In this document: piece after piece, positions 44,826 through 56,742 of the stretch | Layout: the number at the start of each line of letters is the position of its first letter | Position numbering within the stretch: the first letter of the stretch is position 1 | Origin: Saccharum officinarum | Taxonomy: Eukaryota; Streptophyta; Magnoliopsida; Poales; Poaceae | Direction of reading: 5' to 3' | Assembly: GCA_020631735.1 (NCBI GenBank) | Contig: CM036209.1 | Span: 748,743 to 812,742 of the forward strand | Length of the DNA: 64,000 bases | Notes under the pieces: generated by a model | Database searches by the model: none | Told to the model about the DNA's origin: nothing | Seen by the model: only the letters and a program-made list of their open reading frames with translations | Made by a program: the position numbers and the translations under genes

Positions 44826-47059
44826 TGAAAGTCCCTAGTTTGGTTTTGGCTAATTGATGAAACCTAGGACTAACCTTTGTATCTAAGTGGATGATTTAGA
44901 TAAAGGTGGTCATTGAATATGAGACATGACATTGACTCATGTGACCAAGATGATGAAGACCAAGATGATGCTTGGCTCGATGGACCAGTTGTGAGGGTGA
45001 AGGGCAAGTCGAGGCTTCGAAGCGAGGGACCATGCGATGGTGAAGCTTGAGCAAGACTTGGCGCCGACGGACCGATGCAACGGTGAAGAGCAAGTGAAGT
45101 CAAGGTCGATGGATCGAGACGATCATATGATGATATGAAGTGGATCATATCTTTTGGAGAAACAAAATGGGCTCAAGGCAAAGGTATAACCATAGGGCCA
45201 TTTTGTTTTGCACTCAAGACACCATAGAGGGTGTGAGTGGTTTAGGATCGATAGCCAAACTATTAAGAGGGGAAGTCTTATCGGTTATTCGATGCACGGG
45301 TGCCACTAGGTGAATTCATGAAGTGCATTGCATGTAGGGCCTAGTGAGCTAACCGGAAAACCTTCGGAAATGATTGTGAAAATGCTAACACACGTACACA
45401 AGGTGGTGATCACTTGTTGGTGTTGGCACATTTACGAAGGCGTTGAAGTTTGGGTGGTAGAGAGGGTTTGGGTCTCTCTCTCCCTCCCACCGAGCTTGCG
45501 AGCGCGGGATTCAGGCGTTTTCAAGGAGTTGAAAAGCCTATTTTCCACTACGCCGGAAGTCGGAAAAGAAACGGAGGCGAACGGAGGTCACAGAGGTGAC
45601 CGGACGCTGCACCGGACGCAGTCATGGTATGACCGGACGCGTCCGGTCAGTACAGCGCAGACGCGGGTGTTAGGGTTTGTACCGGCGCGTCCGGTCACTC
45701 GCGGGACAGGCGCGTCCGGTCATGCGCCCAGAAGGAACTGAGGTTCGCAGAGGACGATCGGACGCGGGGCGCATCCGGTCACACATGATCGGATGCGTTC
45801 GATCTTTGAAGGAGCTTACTGGACTCAAATCGGACGTGGGCACTGTCGCGTCCGGTCGTTGCAAAGTGGCGCGTCCGGTCGTTGCGTTGCGGGCGCGTGG
45901 GTCAGTGCGATCGGCGCGTCCGGTCGTTGACTGGGGCGCGTCCGGTCATCGGGACCGGCGTGTCCGGTCGTCAGAAGGAGCGCGTTCGGTCATAGGGTTT
46001 GACCGTTGGCGCAGTGATCGTTGGAGGATCGGACGCGGTTGAGCGCGTTCGGTCAGTTATGACCGGCGCGTCCGGTCATCCCGATAAGACCCAGTGAAGG
46101 GGTATAACGGCTCTATTTGGATGGGATGCTTATAAATACTTGTTGGCCGGCCCTTGGGGAGGTCTCTCGTGATTTCTAACATACTTGTGCATCCTTTGAG
46201 CTAGAGCATCTCCTCCCACTCATCTCTCTTGCTTGATTGCAAATCAAAAGTGAGATTGAGTGATCCCAAAGTGCATTGCATAGCTTGAGGGCATCTAGTG
46301 GCACTTGTGGGTGGTTTAGCCGGTGGATTTCTTGTTACTCTTGGAGAGTACCGCTCCTAGCCGGCTTGGAGATTGTTGGAGGCGTTGGCAAGAGAAGGTG
46401 ATTGTTCTTGGCCACCTCCGGTTGATTGTAAGAGGTTCTTGTGCTTTCCTCGGCGGGACGCCAAAAGCAACTCTATTACATTGCGCGTGTTATTGAGTTA
46501 CCTCACTTGAGAGTGGTGTCTTGCGGTGCCTTGCGGGGCGTGCCTTGAGGGGCAAGTGACTTGAGGGTCACACCGAGGAACCATCTAAGTGTTGGTCGAC
46601 ACAACCGGTGACGTAGCTTGTCGGTGCACAAGTGAACACCGGGTGAACAAAAATATTGTGTCTCTTGTCTCCCGGTGATTGGTCTTCATATTGTGTTGTT
46701 GTCAATATTGATTGATTGTATATCATCTTGGTGATTGGCAACATCTTCACTCCATCGTCGGTATAAGATTCACAATCATATCTCTTGCATTTACATTTAC
46801 TAGATTATCTTGTGTAGCTCTAGTGATAGCCTTTGCTAGTAGTTGTTAGCTTGCTCACTAGTGTAAAATTAGTGACATAGCCCTTGTGTGAACTAGAGAT
46901 CATAATCTACTAGACTTGTGAATAGGAGGCTTGCATCACAACCGTAGGCTAAGCAAAACTCGCTTTGCGCCGTTTGTTATTCTAACGAGTTTGCTTAGTG
47001 GTTCTTGTAGAAATTTTTATAGGCTATTCACCCCCCCTCTAGCCATCTAGGACCTTACA
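44826..47059 (+). repeat. 5' LTR (2234 bp) of the plus-strand Copia element
   Basis: It starts TGAAAGTCCCTAGTTTGG and ends ATCTAGGACCTTACA. The TATA box TATAAATA is at 46131-46138. Between 45598 and 46080 there are many GCGCGTCCGGTC-type motifs. Its ends match the other two Copia LTRs, so all three are related. Confidence 0.9.
46131..46138 (+). promoter_or_regulatory. TATA box of the Copia LTR
   Basis: TATAAATA lies just after the CCGG-rich tract, at the same relative place as in the other Copia LTRs. Confidence 0.65.
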
Positions 47060-47061
47060 AG

Positions 47062-47074
47062 TGGTATCGGAGCC
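47062..47074 (+). promoter_or_regulatory. Primer-binding site of the Copia element
   Basis: TGGTATCGGAGCC lies 2 bases after the LTR end, complementary to initiator Met-tRNA with one change. Confidence 0.85.
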
Positions 47075-47119
47075 GTGGTCACCGTTTTAATCAAGGCTTA
47101 ACATCCTTCGGTGTGAAAA

Positions 47120-48733
47120 ATGGCTCAAATTGTGTTCAATCATGTTGGGGGCAAGCCACCGTTCTTTGATGGTGTTAGTTCTTTTGCTCATTGGAAGAGA
47201 AAGATGACAATGTACCTTGGTTCTATTCATGAAAGAGTTTTGCAAGTCACCGAGAATGACTTTGCTATCATTGATCCCGATCATCTCACCGATGAAGATA
47301 GAGCAAATAGAACATGCAATAGAATGGCTCTCAATACACTTTACCATGGTATTGACACAAAAGTATTTGAGGGCATCAAGAACTTAGAATTGGCATATGA
47401 AGTATAGACAAGGTTGAGTGAAACATATGAGAGCACTAAGGTTGTGAAGAGTGCCAAGCTATATGGTCTCAAGAGTGAGTTTGAGAACTTCAAGAAAAAG
47501 GATGATGAAACAATCATTGAAATGTTTCATAGATTGCAAGTGATAGTCAATGATCTCAAGAGCTTAGGGCACAAGACTCAAGATCAAGATTTTTGTCACA
47601 AGTTCTTATTGAGCTTACCTAGAAGATTCAAGATGTTGATTATGATGTTGCAAAGAGATGGGCTTGAAGCAATGAAGCCTAATGATTTGCTTGGTGAAGT
47701 ATTGACCTATGACAAATATGATCAAGATGTTGATGACAAGGAGAAGGTGGAAGATGAGAAGAAGAAGAAGACCGTGGCATTCAAGGCCATCTCCTCCAAG
47801 GGCAAAGCTACCATCATTGAAGAAGAAGAAGACAATAGTGAAGATGAAGATTATGAAATTGATGATGAGGCATTTGCTTTTGTAGTCAAGAAAATGGGTC
47901 ACATGTTCATTAAGAGAAGAGGCTTCAAAAAGGGAAATGACAACTTCAAGAGCAATGAGCAACAAAGGAAGTGCTTCAATTGTGATAGCACTGAACATCT
48001 TCAAGCCGAATGTCCCTATGACAAGAAGAAGAACAACAAGAGGGGCAAGTTTGAGAAGAAAAGGAGAGAAGCCAAGATGACTTTCAAGAAGGGCAAGAAC
48101 GGAGCCTATGTGGTCACTTGGGAAAGTGATGATGATGATGAAGAAGAAGAATCATCCAACAAGGCTTTTGCTTCCATTGCTATCAACAAGAAGCCTTCAC
48201 TATTTGATTCATCCTCTTCGTGCTTCATGACCAAAGAAGCTAAGGTATTATATGATGAGAGTGATGATGAAAGTGAAATGGAATATGTTCATGATAGTGA
48301 TAATGATAATAATAATGATAATGAAAATGATGATGATGAACCAACTAAAGAACAACTATATGACTTGATGCAACAAACTAGAGACATAGCTATTGCCAAG
48401 AACAAGGAGTGTAAGAAGCTTTCAATGAAAGTAGCAATACTTGAGAAAGTTCTAGGTGAGCTTAAGACCACTCATGAGAGTCTAGTGGAAGACCATGAGG
48501 ATCTTGGTAAAGCTCATTCCAAGCTTGAAAAAGCTCACTCATTGCTACTTGAGCAACAAGCAAAGAAGGAGGTTATTGTATCATATGATATAGGTGTTAC
48601 ATGTGATATAATTGATGAATCTTTTTATAAACCTATCATCATGACAAATGCTAACCCTTCTTGTAGCTCTTCATCACCACCACCAACTCTACCTCCACTA
48701 CTAGTGATGGTTTCACTTGTGATACCTCACTAA
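47120..48733 (+). pseudogene. Copia gag with one internal stop
   Basis: The start is MAQIVFNHVGGKPPFFDGVS. The UBN2 domain follows (YGLKSEFENFKKKDDETIIE, HKFLLSLPRRFKMLIMML), then an acidic stretch, a knuckle CFNCDSTEHLQAEC near residue 195 of the second ORF, Lys-rich sequence, and an Asp/Asn/Glu repeat over GAT/AAT triplets (about 48290-48340). A single TAG at about 47405 replaces Trp in the motif AYEVWTRL; both parts are in the same frame. A frameshift near 48700 separates it from the next part. Confidence 0.85.
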
Positions 48734-49185
48734 TGGTTGAGAATGAGACTCTCAAGAGAGAGGTGGATGAGCTCACTCACGCCCTAGGCAAGGCCTATGG
48801 TGGTGAGGCCCGCTTGCTTAAGTGCTTGGGTAGCCAAAGGTTCTCTCTTAACAAAGAGGGATTGGGCTACACCCCCAAGAGAGGCAAGTCGGCCTTTGCA
48901 ACTCCAAAGCCTAGCTTTGTGAAGAGCAATGGTCGGTTTTGCAATAGATGCAAGCAAGTTGGGCACCAAGAGCATAATTGCAATAAAAAGAACCAAAGCA
49001 AGAAATTTGTTAATGCTATACCTTTTGATTCTTGCTATGTGCTTACCAAAGGTGTGAAGGGTGTGCAAGCTAAGTTTATTGGTACACCCATTGTTGGCCC
49101 AAAGAAGAAGGCTATTTGGGTATCAAAGAGCTTAGTTACTAACCTACAAGGACCCAAGCAAAAATGGGTACCTAAGCTTCATTGA
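48733..49185 (+). pseudogene. Copia gag, second zinc knuckle and linker
   Basis: A short coiled-coil (NETLKREVDELTHALGKAYG) is followed by CNRCKQVGHQEHNC, a full CCHC knuckle. The segment ends GPKQKWVPKLH, the linker just before protease. It is in a different frame from the upstream gag. Confidence 0.8.
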
Positions 49186-49199
49186 TTTACTTGTAGGTC

Positions 49200-49949
49200 A
49201 ATTACAAAGCCGGAGGAAGGCATTGGATTATTGATAGTGGGTGCACTCAACACATGACCGGTACATCAAGAATGTTTAACTCAATCAATGACAATAATAG
49301 TGGTGTTGATTCTATCACATTTGGCAATAACAAGAAAGGCAAGGTTATTGGCTTGGGCAAGATTGCAATATCAAATGACTTGAGTATCTCCAATGTATTG
49401 CTAGTTGAAAGCTTGGATTTCAATCTCCTATTCGTGGCACAAATATGTGATCTTGGTTACAAATGTATCTTTGGGGTTGATGATGTGGAAGTCATTAGTA
49501 TGGATGGCTCAAATGTGGCATTCAAGGGCTTTAGATATGAGAATCTCTACCTAGTTGACTTCAATGCTAGAGAAACTTCTTTGACAACTTGTTTAATCTC
49601 CAAATCAAGCATGGGTTAGCTTTGGCATAGAAGGCTTGGTCATGTTGGCATGAAACAATTGAAGAAACTTACAACTCATAATCTTGTCAATGGTTTGAAA
49701 GATGTTGAATTTGAGAAGAATAAGCTTTGTAGTGCATGTCAAGCCAGAAAGCAAGTTGGAAGCTCACATCCTAAGTAGAGTACAATGAGCACATGCAAAG
49801 TATTTGATTTGATGCACATGGATCTATTTGGCCCAACAACATACACAAGCATAAGCGGCAACAAGTATGGATTGGTCATAGTGGACGACTTCACAAGATT
49901 TACATGGGTATTCTTTCTTAGTGATAAAAGTGAAGTGTTTGATACCTTC
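49200..49949 (+). pseudogene. Copia protease and integrase start, truncated
   Basis: The protease DSG site (IIDSGCTQHMTG) is readable at about 49225-49260, with a frameshift just before it. AISNDLSISNVLLVESLDFN and the pre-integrase LWHRRLGHVGM follow; a TAG replaces a Trp codon at 49617. Integrase MDLFGPTTYTSISGNKYG then begins (49785 frame) and runs to SDKSEVFDTF, where the next LTR starts at 49950. The rest of integrase and all of RT are missing. Confidence 0.85.
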
Positions 49950-52813
49950 TGTAACACCCAAATTTTAGGAATAAGGAATTTTAAATAATTTAGATAAAGG
50001 GAATTAAAATTTTAAAAAGAATATTGGTGTTGCATTCATGCTGTTGCATTTTTCTTTTATGTGGTGTGAATTTATTTTATTCCATTTTGGATTAGAAAAT
50101 TTTATTTGAGATACTTTTGGAAAATTAGAAAAGAAAAGAAACAAAAGAAAAAAAAAAGAAAAGCAACTTACCTTCTTACCTATTCGGCCTGGAAGCCCGC
50201 TCAGCCGGCCTCCTCTCCCTTGGGCCATCGGGTCGGAAGGCCTGCTCGCCCAGCGCCGCAGCGGCCCAGCAGCCGAGTCCAGCAGCCGAGCCGACCGCGC
50301 GCGCCTTTCCTCTCTTTCGGTCGCTGACAGGTGGGGCCCTGATGTCAGTCGTCTCCTTCCTTCCCGTCGTGACCGAGCCGGAGACGAGTTCGTCCCCAAC
50401 CGAATCCACCCGAGTAATCTGGGATTTCCATCCATAGTCGTCACGTTTTGGGGCTATAAAAGTATACCCGTGTTTCCCCTCTTCTCTTTTCCTATCATAA
50501 CTCCGAGCCAAACACCGTCAACTCGAGCTTAGGGAGTTGAGAACCCTAGGCTTCGCTGCCTTCCATCGGTGGAGCTTGTTGTTCATCCCGTGCCTCTCTT
50601 CTTTGCATTGGTGAGCTCGCCATCTTCTCCTCTCCCTCCCAATGCTCTTCTTTTAAGTTTTTGTGCTTTAAAATCGCGGGTGTGGAGTTCACCGTGGCCA
50701 ACAATGGCGCCGCCGTCCCTCTCCTTGCCGCGCTCTCTCCTCGGTTGGTCATAGCTCACCAAAACCGTCTAGGATAGATCGGGTTTACCTTCTCTTTCGA
50801 TTTGAGTTGATGGCGGGTTGAATGGTGGTCGGAAAAGGCGGAGCCGAAGCTCTCCGGCGGGCTCATGGCGCCGGCAATGGAGGAGCCGCCGGCCGGACTT
50901 GATAGGGATGGCCGGATTTTTCACTGTGCACTTGATGATGAACACGAGCCGTCTGTTCTCAGATGGACGCACGAGATTAGAAGATACCCCTTCGCGGGTA
51001 AAATTGATAAAGAGCCCCTAGACTTTTTCAGATTAGAACCCGCAGTCCTTAGCGTATTGTCTGAAATACGTTTTCGTGTTTTGAAAGCGTATTTTCTCCC
51101 GGATAAGTCAAAAATACGTTTTCAGGTATTTACAGTTTTGCCACTAGAATTGTTTTGGTCATAAAATCTTCGTTTTAACTCCGATTTGATCCGTTCAAGT
51201 TGCGTTAGGTTCGTATTTGCGAGCTCTACATGTTAGTGTAGTTGTACAGTTAGTTTTGATAATTTATTTTTCGAGTTTATAATTAAGTATTTATTTATCT
51301 ATAGGAAATCTTAGAAAATTCATAACTTTCACGTTTTAACTCCGAATTTGGTGATCTTTGCGTCTGTGTGATCGTAGAAACGTGTAGAAGAGTTTTATAA
51401 GCTTTTATTACTGATTTGCTACTGTTGGTGTACTGTTCTAATTATATCTCTTTGTTTGCTTCGTGTATGTTTGATTGGATGCATGTATGTGTTGATTGAT
51501 GATCGAATATAGAAGGTGAGCAGTATTTGGACGATTCGGAGTATTACTTTGAGCCAAGTCAGCAGTATCACTTGGAGAGCTTTGATCAAGGCAAGTATAA
51601 CACAGGACTATCCTTGTTACCTATACATTGAATTATCATACATATGCATGTGCTTACCTTGACAACCTTAGAGATTATAACTTAGTGATTGTTATCTTGA
51701 TTCCTTGACAACCTTGGAAATGCATATGGGTAGCTATTGCTAGTGCTTAATTATGAACAATGATCTTGTAATTTGATTAATGGATTAAGCAATCAACTAT
51801 TAAGATGATTTCATTGTTGTTAAAAGGGGGCTAGAGCTTGTGTATTATTTTGATGCTCTGGTTTCTCTCCATAAGGACTTATCTGTAAGTGATAACCGGG
51901 ATATACAGTACAGCTGTGAGGGCTATATGGCTCTGGCTTTAGTTGTTCAAGAGACCTTTTCTAGCTTGTTAGAGGCTACCTTAAATGGCGTAAGAATGGC
52001 TTGCCATGTTGGGTGTAGTCCGAGCCCCTGGCCTAGTGTGTATAGGCTGCGGTTGTTGTGCCACAGGGAAGGGGGTTCTACATCTGCCTGCCGAGTGAAA
52101 TCTAATGGCCCTAACTTGTTAGACGAACTTTTGAGTGGCTTTATATGGTTCTCGGGTGTTTGGGCTTGATCTCCCCACTCATTTGGAAATCATGACTTAC
52201 AGTGAAAGTGTACACCTCTGCGCAGAGTTAAAAACTGGTATACTAGCCGTGCTCACGGATACGAGCGGCCTTGGGGATTCTTATGGAATAGTTGATCATA
52301 ACTGTTATATCATGCTTAATTATTGTTGATTATTATTATGCTCATGTTAATGCTATTCATTATCCTTATTACAATTGATCATTGGTTCTTTAATGGGAAG
52401 TGGTTTATCTTGATGCTACTCAATTGCTAATATACGATTAAAAGCTAAATGCAGTTAAACAGTGTCTAGCCTTTTTGAGCCTCATGAACCCTGTGTTATA
52501 TTTGTTGAGTTCGACATGGACTCACCCTTGCTATTTCCACCATAACAGATGAAGATATAGAGGAAGATTATCGGAATGAGTACTAGTCTTGGTGTCAACC
52601 AGTCAACCGTGTCCCTGTGTGGAGTTTCCGCTGAAGAATTACTATTAGTTATTATGACCTATCGTTCAAGACTATGTCTTAAATACTTATTCGTTATGTA
52701 ATAAGCACTGTGATGATACTTTGTAATTTGTCAACTTATGTGTGCGACTGTTTCCTGGGGCGCACATGAGTCTTTTATGCATCCTATTTTTGTCCTTAAA
52801 AATGGGTGTGACA
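49950..52813 (+). repeat. LTR (2864 bp) of another retrotransposon, Gypsy-like
   Basis: It starts TGTAACACCCAAATTTTAGG and ends AAAAATGGGTGTGACA, followed by a PBS, so it is a 5' LTR in plus orientation inserted in the Copia integrase. TATA box at 50455-50462. The word before it is CCTTC. Small ORFs in the GC-rich part (50176-50972) look like chance frames. Confidence 0.8.
50455..50462 (+). promoter_or_regulatory. TATA box of the LTR
   Basis: TATAAAAG in GGGGCTATAAAAGTATACC, followed by a pyrimidine-rich start region. Confidence 0.6.
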
Positions 52814-52816
52814 GAT

Positions 52817-52829
52817 TGGTATCGGAGCC
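52817..52829 (+). promoter_or_regulatory. Primer-binding site
   Basis: TGGTATCGGAGCC lies 3 bases after the LTR end GTGTGACA. Confidence 0.8.
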
Positions 52830-53003
52830 GTGTTGACTGTAGGACGCAAGCCTAGTTAGAATGGTCGTTAATAGCCTTCATATTTTACTTAAATTCATGC
52901 TTCCTCTTTTCACCTTGTTAATTACTAAAGTTTTATGCTTCCTCTACTTTATTCCATTGCGAAAATACATTGATTCTATCTAATCTATGTCAAAATTTTA
53001 TAG

Positions 53004-53336
53004 ATGCCTCCTCATCCCCGTTTGTCAGCTGCACAGTACGTTGCCCGTTTTAAACCTCAGGAGCCGTATGAAGATGGTGAGCAAGAGCTATCTGATGCGG
53101 AATCAAGAGTTGGTGATACACCAATGGAGGATGTAGTTATGGGATGGACTACGAAGTTTCATAGCCTGGTTCCTAAAGCTGATGCTTTCTTCCATGACAT
53201 GTTGACAAGAACCTTGGACAACTACTACTACGACTGGGAAGCTACGCTGGAGTATCGTAGTGCAGAGTATAGTCATCCATGGATGGATTCCTATTGGGAA
53301 ACGGAGAGCGGGGCTAGCTCTCTAGAATGCCTCTAA
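53004..53336 (+). pseudogene. Short 5' gag-like ORF of the retrotransposon
   Basis: A 110-residue frame starting MPPHPRLSAAQYVARFKPQE lies about 175 bp after the PBS, where gag should begin. It includes MGWTTKFHSLVPKADAFFHD and DNYYYDWEATLEYRS. I do not recognise a domain. The last ten residues come from the 28-bp direct repeat at 53303, so the true ORF is cut there and the rest of the element is missing. Confidence 0.5.
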
Positions 53337-53430
53337 CAGCTTATTTAACTAGATTTTCAAATATTATCATTCTCTGTTCTTGATTTCTAGCTAGCGAAAG
53401 ATGGAGAGCGGGGCTAGCTCTCTAGAATGC
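53303..53430. repeat. 28-bp exact direct repeat, 100 bp apart
   Basis: The word GGAGAGCGGGGCTAGCTCTC plus TAGAATGC occurs at 53303-53330 and 53403-53430. CCTCTAACAGC after the first copy is mirrored by GTTGTTAGAGG at about 53448, suggesting a MITE or a rearranged MITE border. Confidence 0.7.
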
Positions 53431-54027
53431 ACTCAACACATAGAGGAGTTGTTAGAGGATAAAAATATATATAGAGAGATTTTTATTTAAATGTCTCTCC
53501 AAATGAGGGATTTAGAGAGTTTAAGAAAAATCTTGGAGATGCTATGGCTACAGTGAAAACTATCTCATCTACTGCATTTGATGCTGCCTTATTTCAGTCG
53601 CTTGTGATTCAATTTTCTTTCCTTCACACGAATATAGTAGCACAATGAATCTTGTCCAGAATGGGGGCACAATTCATCCCAGGATGCATGTGGATGTGGT
53701 ACATTTCCTTTGCACGATCAAGTCTCATCTAGCCCAAAGTTGTGGCTTGATTCATCTCTATTGTACCTCTTAGAGACACATGCACAGATCAATCATGAAA
53801 CAACTTGTGGTCCTACTTAGCGAGAGTTCGTGAGCAGTTGAGTAATGTGTCCAGATTTTGTATGGATTGGAGCCAAGATGCATACTGTCTGGTTATGAGA
53901 ACTGTCAAGTAACCACATTAGCAGGTCCTGATGGTAATGCTAGCTAATTGACTGAGGGGTCCCTCTTAAAAAAGGGTGAGTCTAAACCTTTAAATGGAAA
54001 TAAGGCGCCATCCCATAGTTGGAATAT
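53431..54027. other. Unassigned DNA with a MITE-like edge
   Basis: TCTTGGAGATGCT near 53532 resembles the GAGCATCTCCAA terminal word of common grass MITEs. No coding frame stands out in the rest. Confidence 0.3.
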
Positions 54028-54029
54028 GC

Positions 54030-54273
54030 TGCATCCGTTCCGAAAAGAATGTAACTCTAGTTTAGTAGTAGTTTAGTTCTTAGTCAAAACTATTTTTTAA
54101 AAAACATAACATTTGACTCTAAATAAGTATATTATAAAAATATATTACATGATCAATCTAATAATATTTTATTTAAATTATAAATATATGTAGATTTTGT
54201 AAATTAACTAAAACTTGAGAAAGTTTGCCTAAGGACTATGTTGTAGTTGCATTATTTTTGGGACGGATGTAGC
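54030..54273. mobile_element. Stowaway-like MITE
   Basis: Ends CATCCGTTCCGAAAAGAATG and CATTATTTTTGGGACGGATG are inverted relative to each other. The interior is AT-rich with inner inverted ACTCTAGTT/ACTATGTTGTAGTT parts. It matches the Stowaway style CTCCGTTCCAAAA...GGGACGGAG. Confidence 0.65.
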
Positions 54274-55180
54274 ACAAGCTTTCCCCACCACTTCCTAAGG
54301 GCCCTTGCGTTGTTCTCGGGGAGGCTTAGGAGGCAACAAAGATCCCGCACCTCGAGGACCTTCCCCTTTCCTTACTTGAGTTGTCACCAGAGTTCTTTGG
54401 CGGATTCCCGATCGGTGCAAGCATGGCAGTGACAAGGATATCCCACACCTCAGTTGTCATTTGGGGGTGCCAACGACCTAATCTAGGGAGTCAACCTAGA
54501 CAGGTCGATGCCTTGCCATCACAGCGGCGATGCGCACGGTGGTAAGGTGGAGGGTGTCGAGCTCATGTCAATGAGGCTTCTGGTGCAAGATGGCACATGA
54601 TGATGGCTCAATTCTAGGGTCTGCCACCCTACTTCAATGGCAGAAACTGAGAGTGCGGTGCTGCTAGTGGTGGTGGAGGCCAATGCCAAGTTCGCGTAAA
54701 GGTGGCTATTGGCATTGCGCAACACACAGAGGAGGCCCAACACTAGGGATACAATAGTGGTACAGGGGTTACTCAGCCGGTGTCCCCTACTTCATTGGAG
54801 GAACACACAACAGAGCCACTTCATCGGAGGTGCTGATGAGGCCTTTTGCACTTACTCTTGGATCCACTTACTGCTTTTGCCATGTGTTCGACGTTCCTAG
54901 TCAAAGCTTGTGGAGGTGAAGTCAAAGTTGCTTGTTGGGGGGTGCGACGACAATGCTTGGCAATGATGATGCACGGCCTGTTCATTCTATTATGTCATGT
55001 TTAGGTTTTGCATAGGTTTTCCTTTAATTGATTATGCGGCTACATGACTTTCGGGTCTAGTTTTCACCATAAATCGGGTCATTAAGTAAGCCTTGCAAAA
55101 GACACTTGTGAGCAATGGTGTCCGGTGCAGCCGGGCAACCTCACTGACAATATAATGCGCAAGAGCAGCGGTTATGTACT
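54274..55180. other. Unassigned low-information DNA
   Basis: Short frames on both strands without recognisable motifs. No gene or element is called. Confidence 0.4.
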
Positions 55181-55184
55181 TCTT

Positions 55185-55495
55185 TAGGTCCAATTTATAA
55201 CACATTTCCTCAGATCTAATTTATAACACGTTTCGTGTATATGAGCCATCAAACTTTATAAACTTTGACCAATAATTTAGTCAGTATTTTTTAAATATTG
55301 TAATACAAACTTGATACTATTAGATTTATAATCAAATGTATTATCCAATTATCATAGCTAGGTTTATAATCATGCATAATATACTATAACACAAATGAAT
55401 AGTCAAAGTATAATCACAAATGAATAGTCAAAGTATAATTTTGGAGATCGTATCATGTAATACACACCTTGTAAACCCGACCAGAGGGAGTATGT
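55185..55495. mobile_element. Stowaway-like MITE remnant
   Basis: AT-rich DNA with TTTATAACACATTTCC near the left and a right end CCAGAGGGAGTA, the typical Stowaway/Tc1-Mariner MITE border. It contains a small duplication, AAATGAATAGTCAAAGTATA, at about 55394 and 55418. Confidence 0.45.
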
Positions 55496-55540
55496 ATTTA
55501 TTTATTCCTAGTTTTTTTTTGAAATTCAAACGATCTTCCA

Positions 55541-56476
55541 TTAAGCACATAGTCCAGCCTTCTCACTGGACACTAGTACAGATACATGTTCAGGTACAGA
55601 CTCTTGCCATATCAAATGTTCAGAGTTACCGTTTAAACCAATGGCAGCTAAAATATGTGCTATAGAGTTACAAGCTCTTGGGCAGTGGGAGACAGAACTG
55701 AAGGAAAAATCGTACAATAATTTAGCTCTGATCTCCCGAAACATCATGGTAAGTGGTGATCTGTCGGAGTCTGGATTGTTGATCGTGTCCACCACCGTTG
55801 TAGCATCAGTTTCCACAATAATTCTCTCTATCCCCAACGACTCAGCATATTCAATTCCTTTCAAGCATGCCACGGTCTCAGCATATTGTGCATTCATTAG
55901 AGATTCAGCGTCACCGGCTCTGGCCACGACCATTTCGCCTGTATTATCCCGGATGATAAAGCCCCAACCACTTTTGCCAGACTCATGTAGAAAAGCCCCA
56001 TCACAGTTTATTTTGTAGACACCTTCTGGTGGTCCTTTCCATCTTAAAATGTTTACAGGTTTTGCAAGATCAACACCTTTCATGTGAGCCAGTTTCCATG
56101 CATTCAAATAGTATAGGACATCATTGGTAACCTCTTGTGGGCTTTTCTTTCTTTCTCCAGCATTCACTTTATTACGCATAGACCACCAACACCATAAGAG
56201 TAAAATGATTTTCTGTTGTGTCTCCTTTTCAAAGCCCCAAATTGATTGAAGCATTTCCTTGGCGGAGTTCAGAGAGAGCAAACTCAGTCTTATTTCCTCC
56301 AAATTTAGCAATAGCCAACAAAGACACATATCTTTACACTTGAGGAATAGATGGCCCATATCTTCATCAAACCTATTACACATTGGGCAAAGAGTGTCAG
56401 ACTTGACTCCCCGTTTGGCAATATTAATCTTGACCTGTAAAGATTTATAGGAAAATTGCCAGACAAATACTTTCAC
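55541..56476 (-). pseudogene. LINE zf-RVT and RNase H domain
   Basis: A 311-residue frame. The reverse-transcriptase zinc-binding domain is at residues 1-55 (MKVFVWQFSYKSLQVKINIA, CPMCNRFDEDMGHLFLKC). The RNase H domain is at about 155-280 with INCDGAF, NAQYAETVACL and VETDATTVV supplying the acidic D-E-D residues. This is the usual C-terminal pair of plant L1 LINEs. The frame is open, but it is cut off from the RT by stops upstream. Confidence 0.85.
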
Positions 56477-56742
56477 TTTATTTGCAACATCTAATCTCCA
56501 TATCTTCTTCCAGTCAAAAACATTATTGTCTGCTGAAGAAGTTGACGCGTCAGATCCTCACTCCTGATCTCTCACTTTAATGCCCAAGGCATAGGCAGAC
56601 TTAACAGAAAACATTCCTTTCTGCCATGCTGGGAGATCCTCCATATCGTCAAACAAGGGCATTGATAGAATGAACTTTGTGTCTACATCCCAAAAAGTAT
56701 CCCTCACTAATTGCTCATCCCATTTACCTGTGATAGGATTAA

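Larger units (their letters stand above)
44826..49949 (+). mobile_element. Truncated SIRE/Maximus-like Copia element inside the Gypsy gag
   Basis: It has a 5' LTR, PBS, gag, protease and part of integrase on the plus strand, then stops abruptly at the next LTR. The 5-bp word before it is GAAGC. No 3' LTR or RT is seen downstream in the window. Confidence 0.85.

Noticed and set aside
50004..51164. ORFs of 60-146 residues in the LTR at 49950-52813
   Set aside because: Located between the LTR start and its PBS, on both strands, with no recognisable domain.
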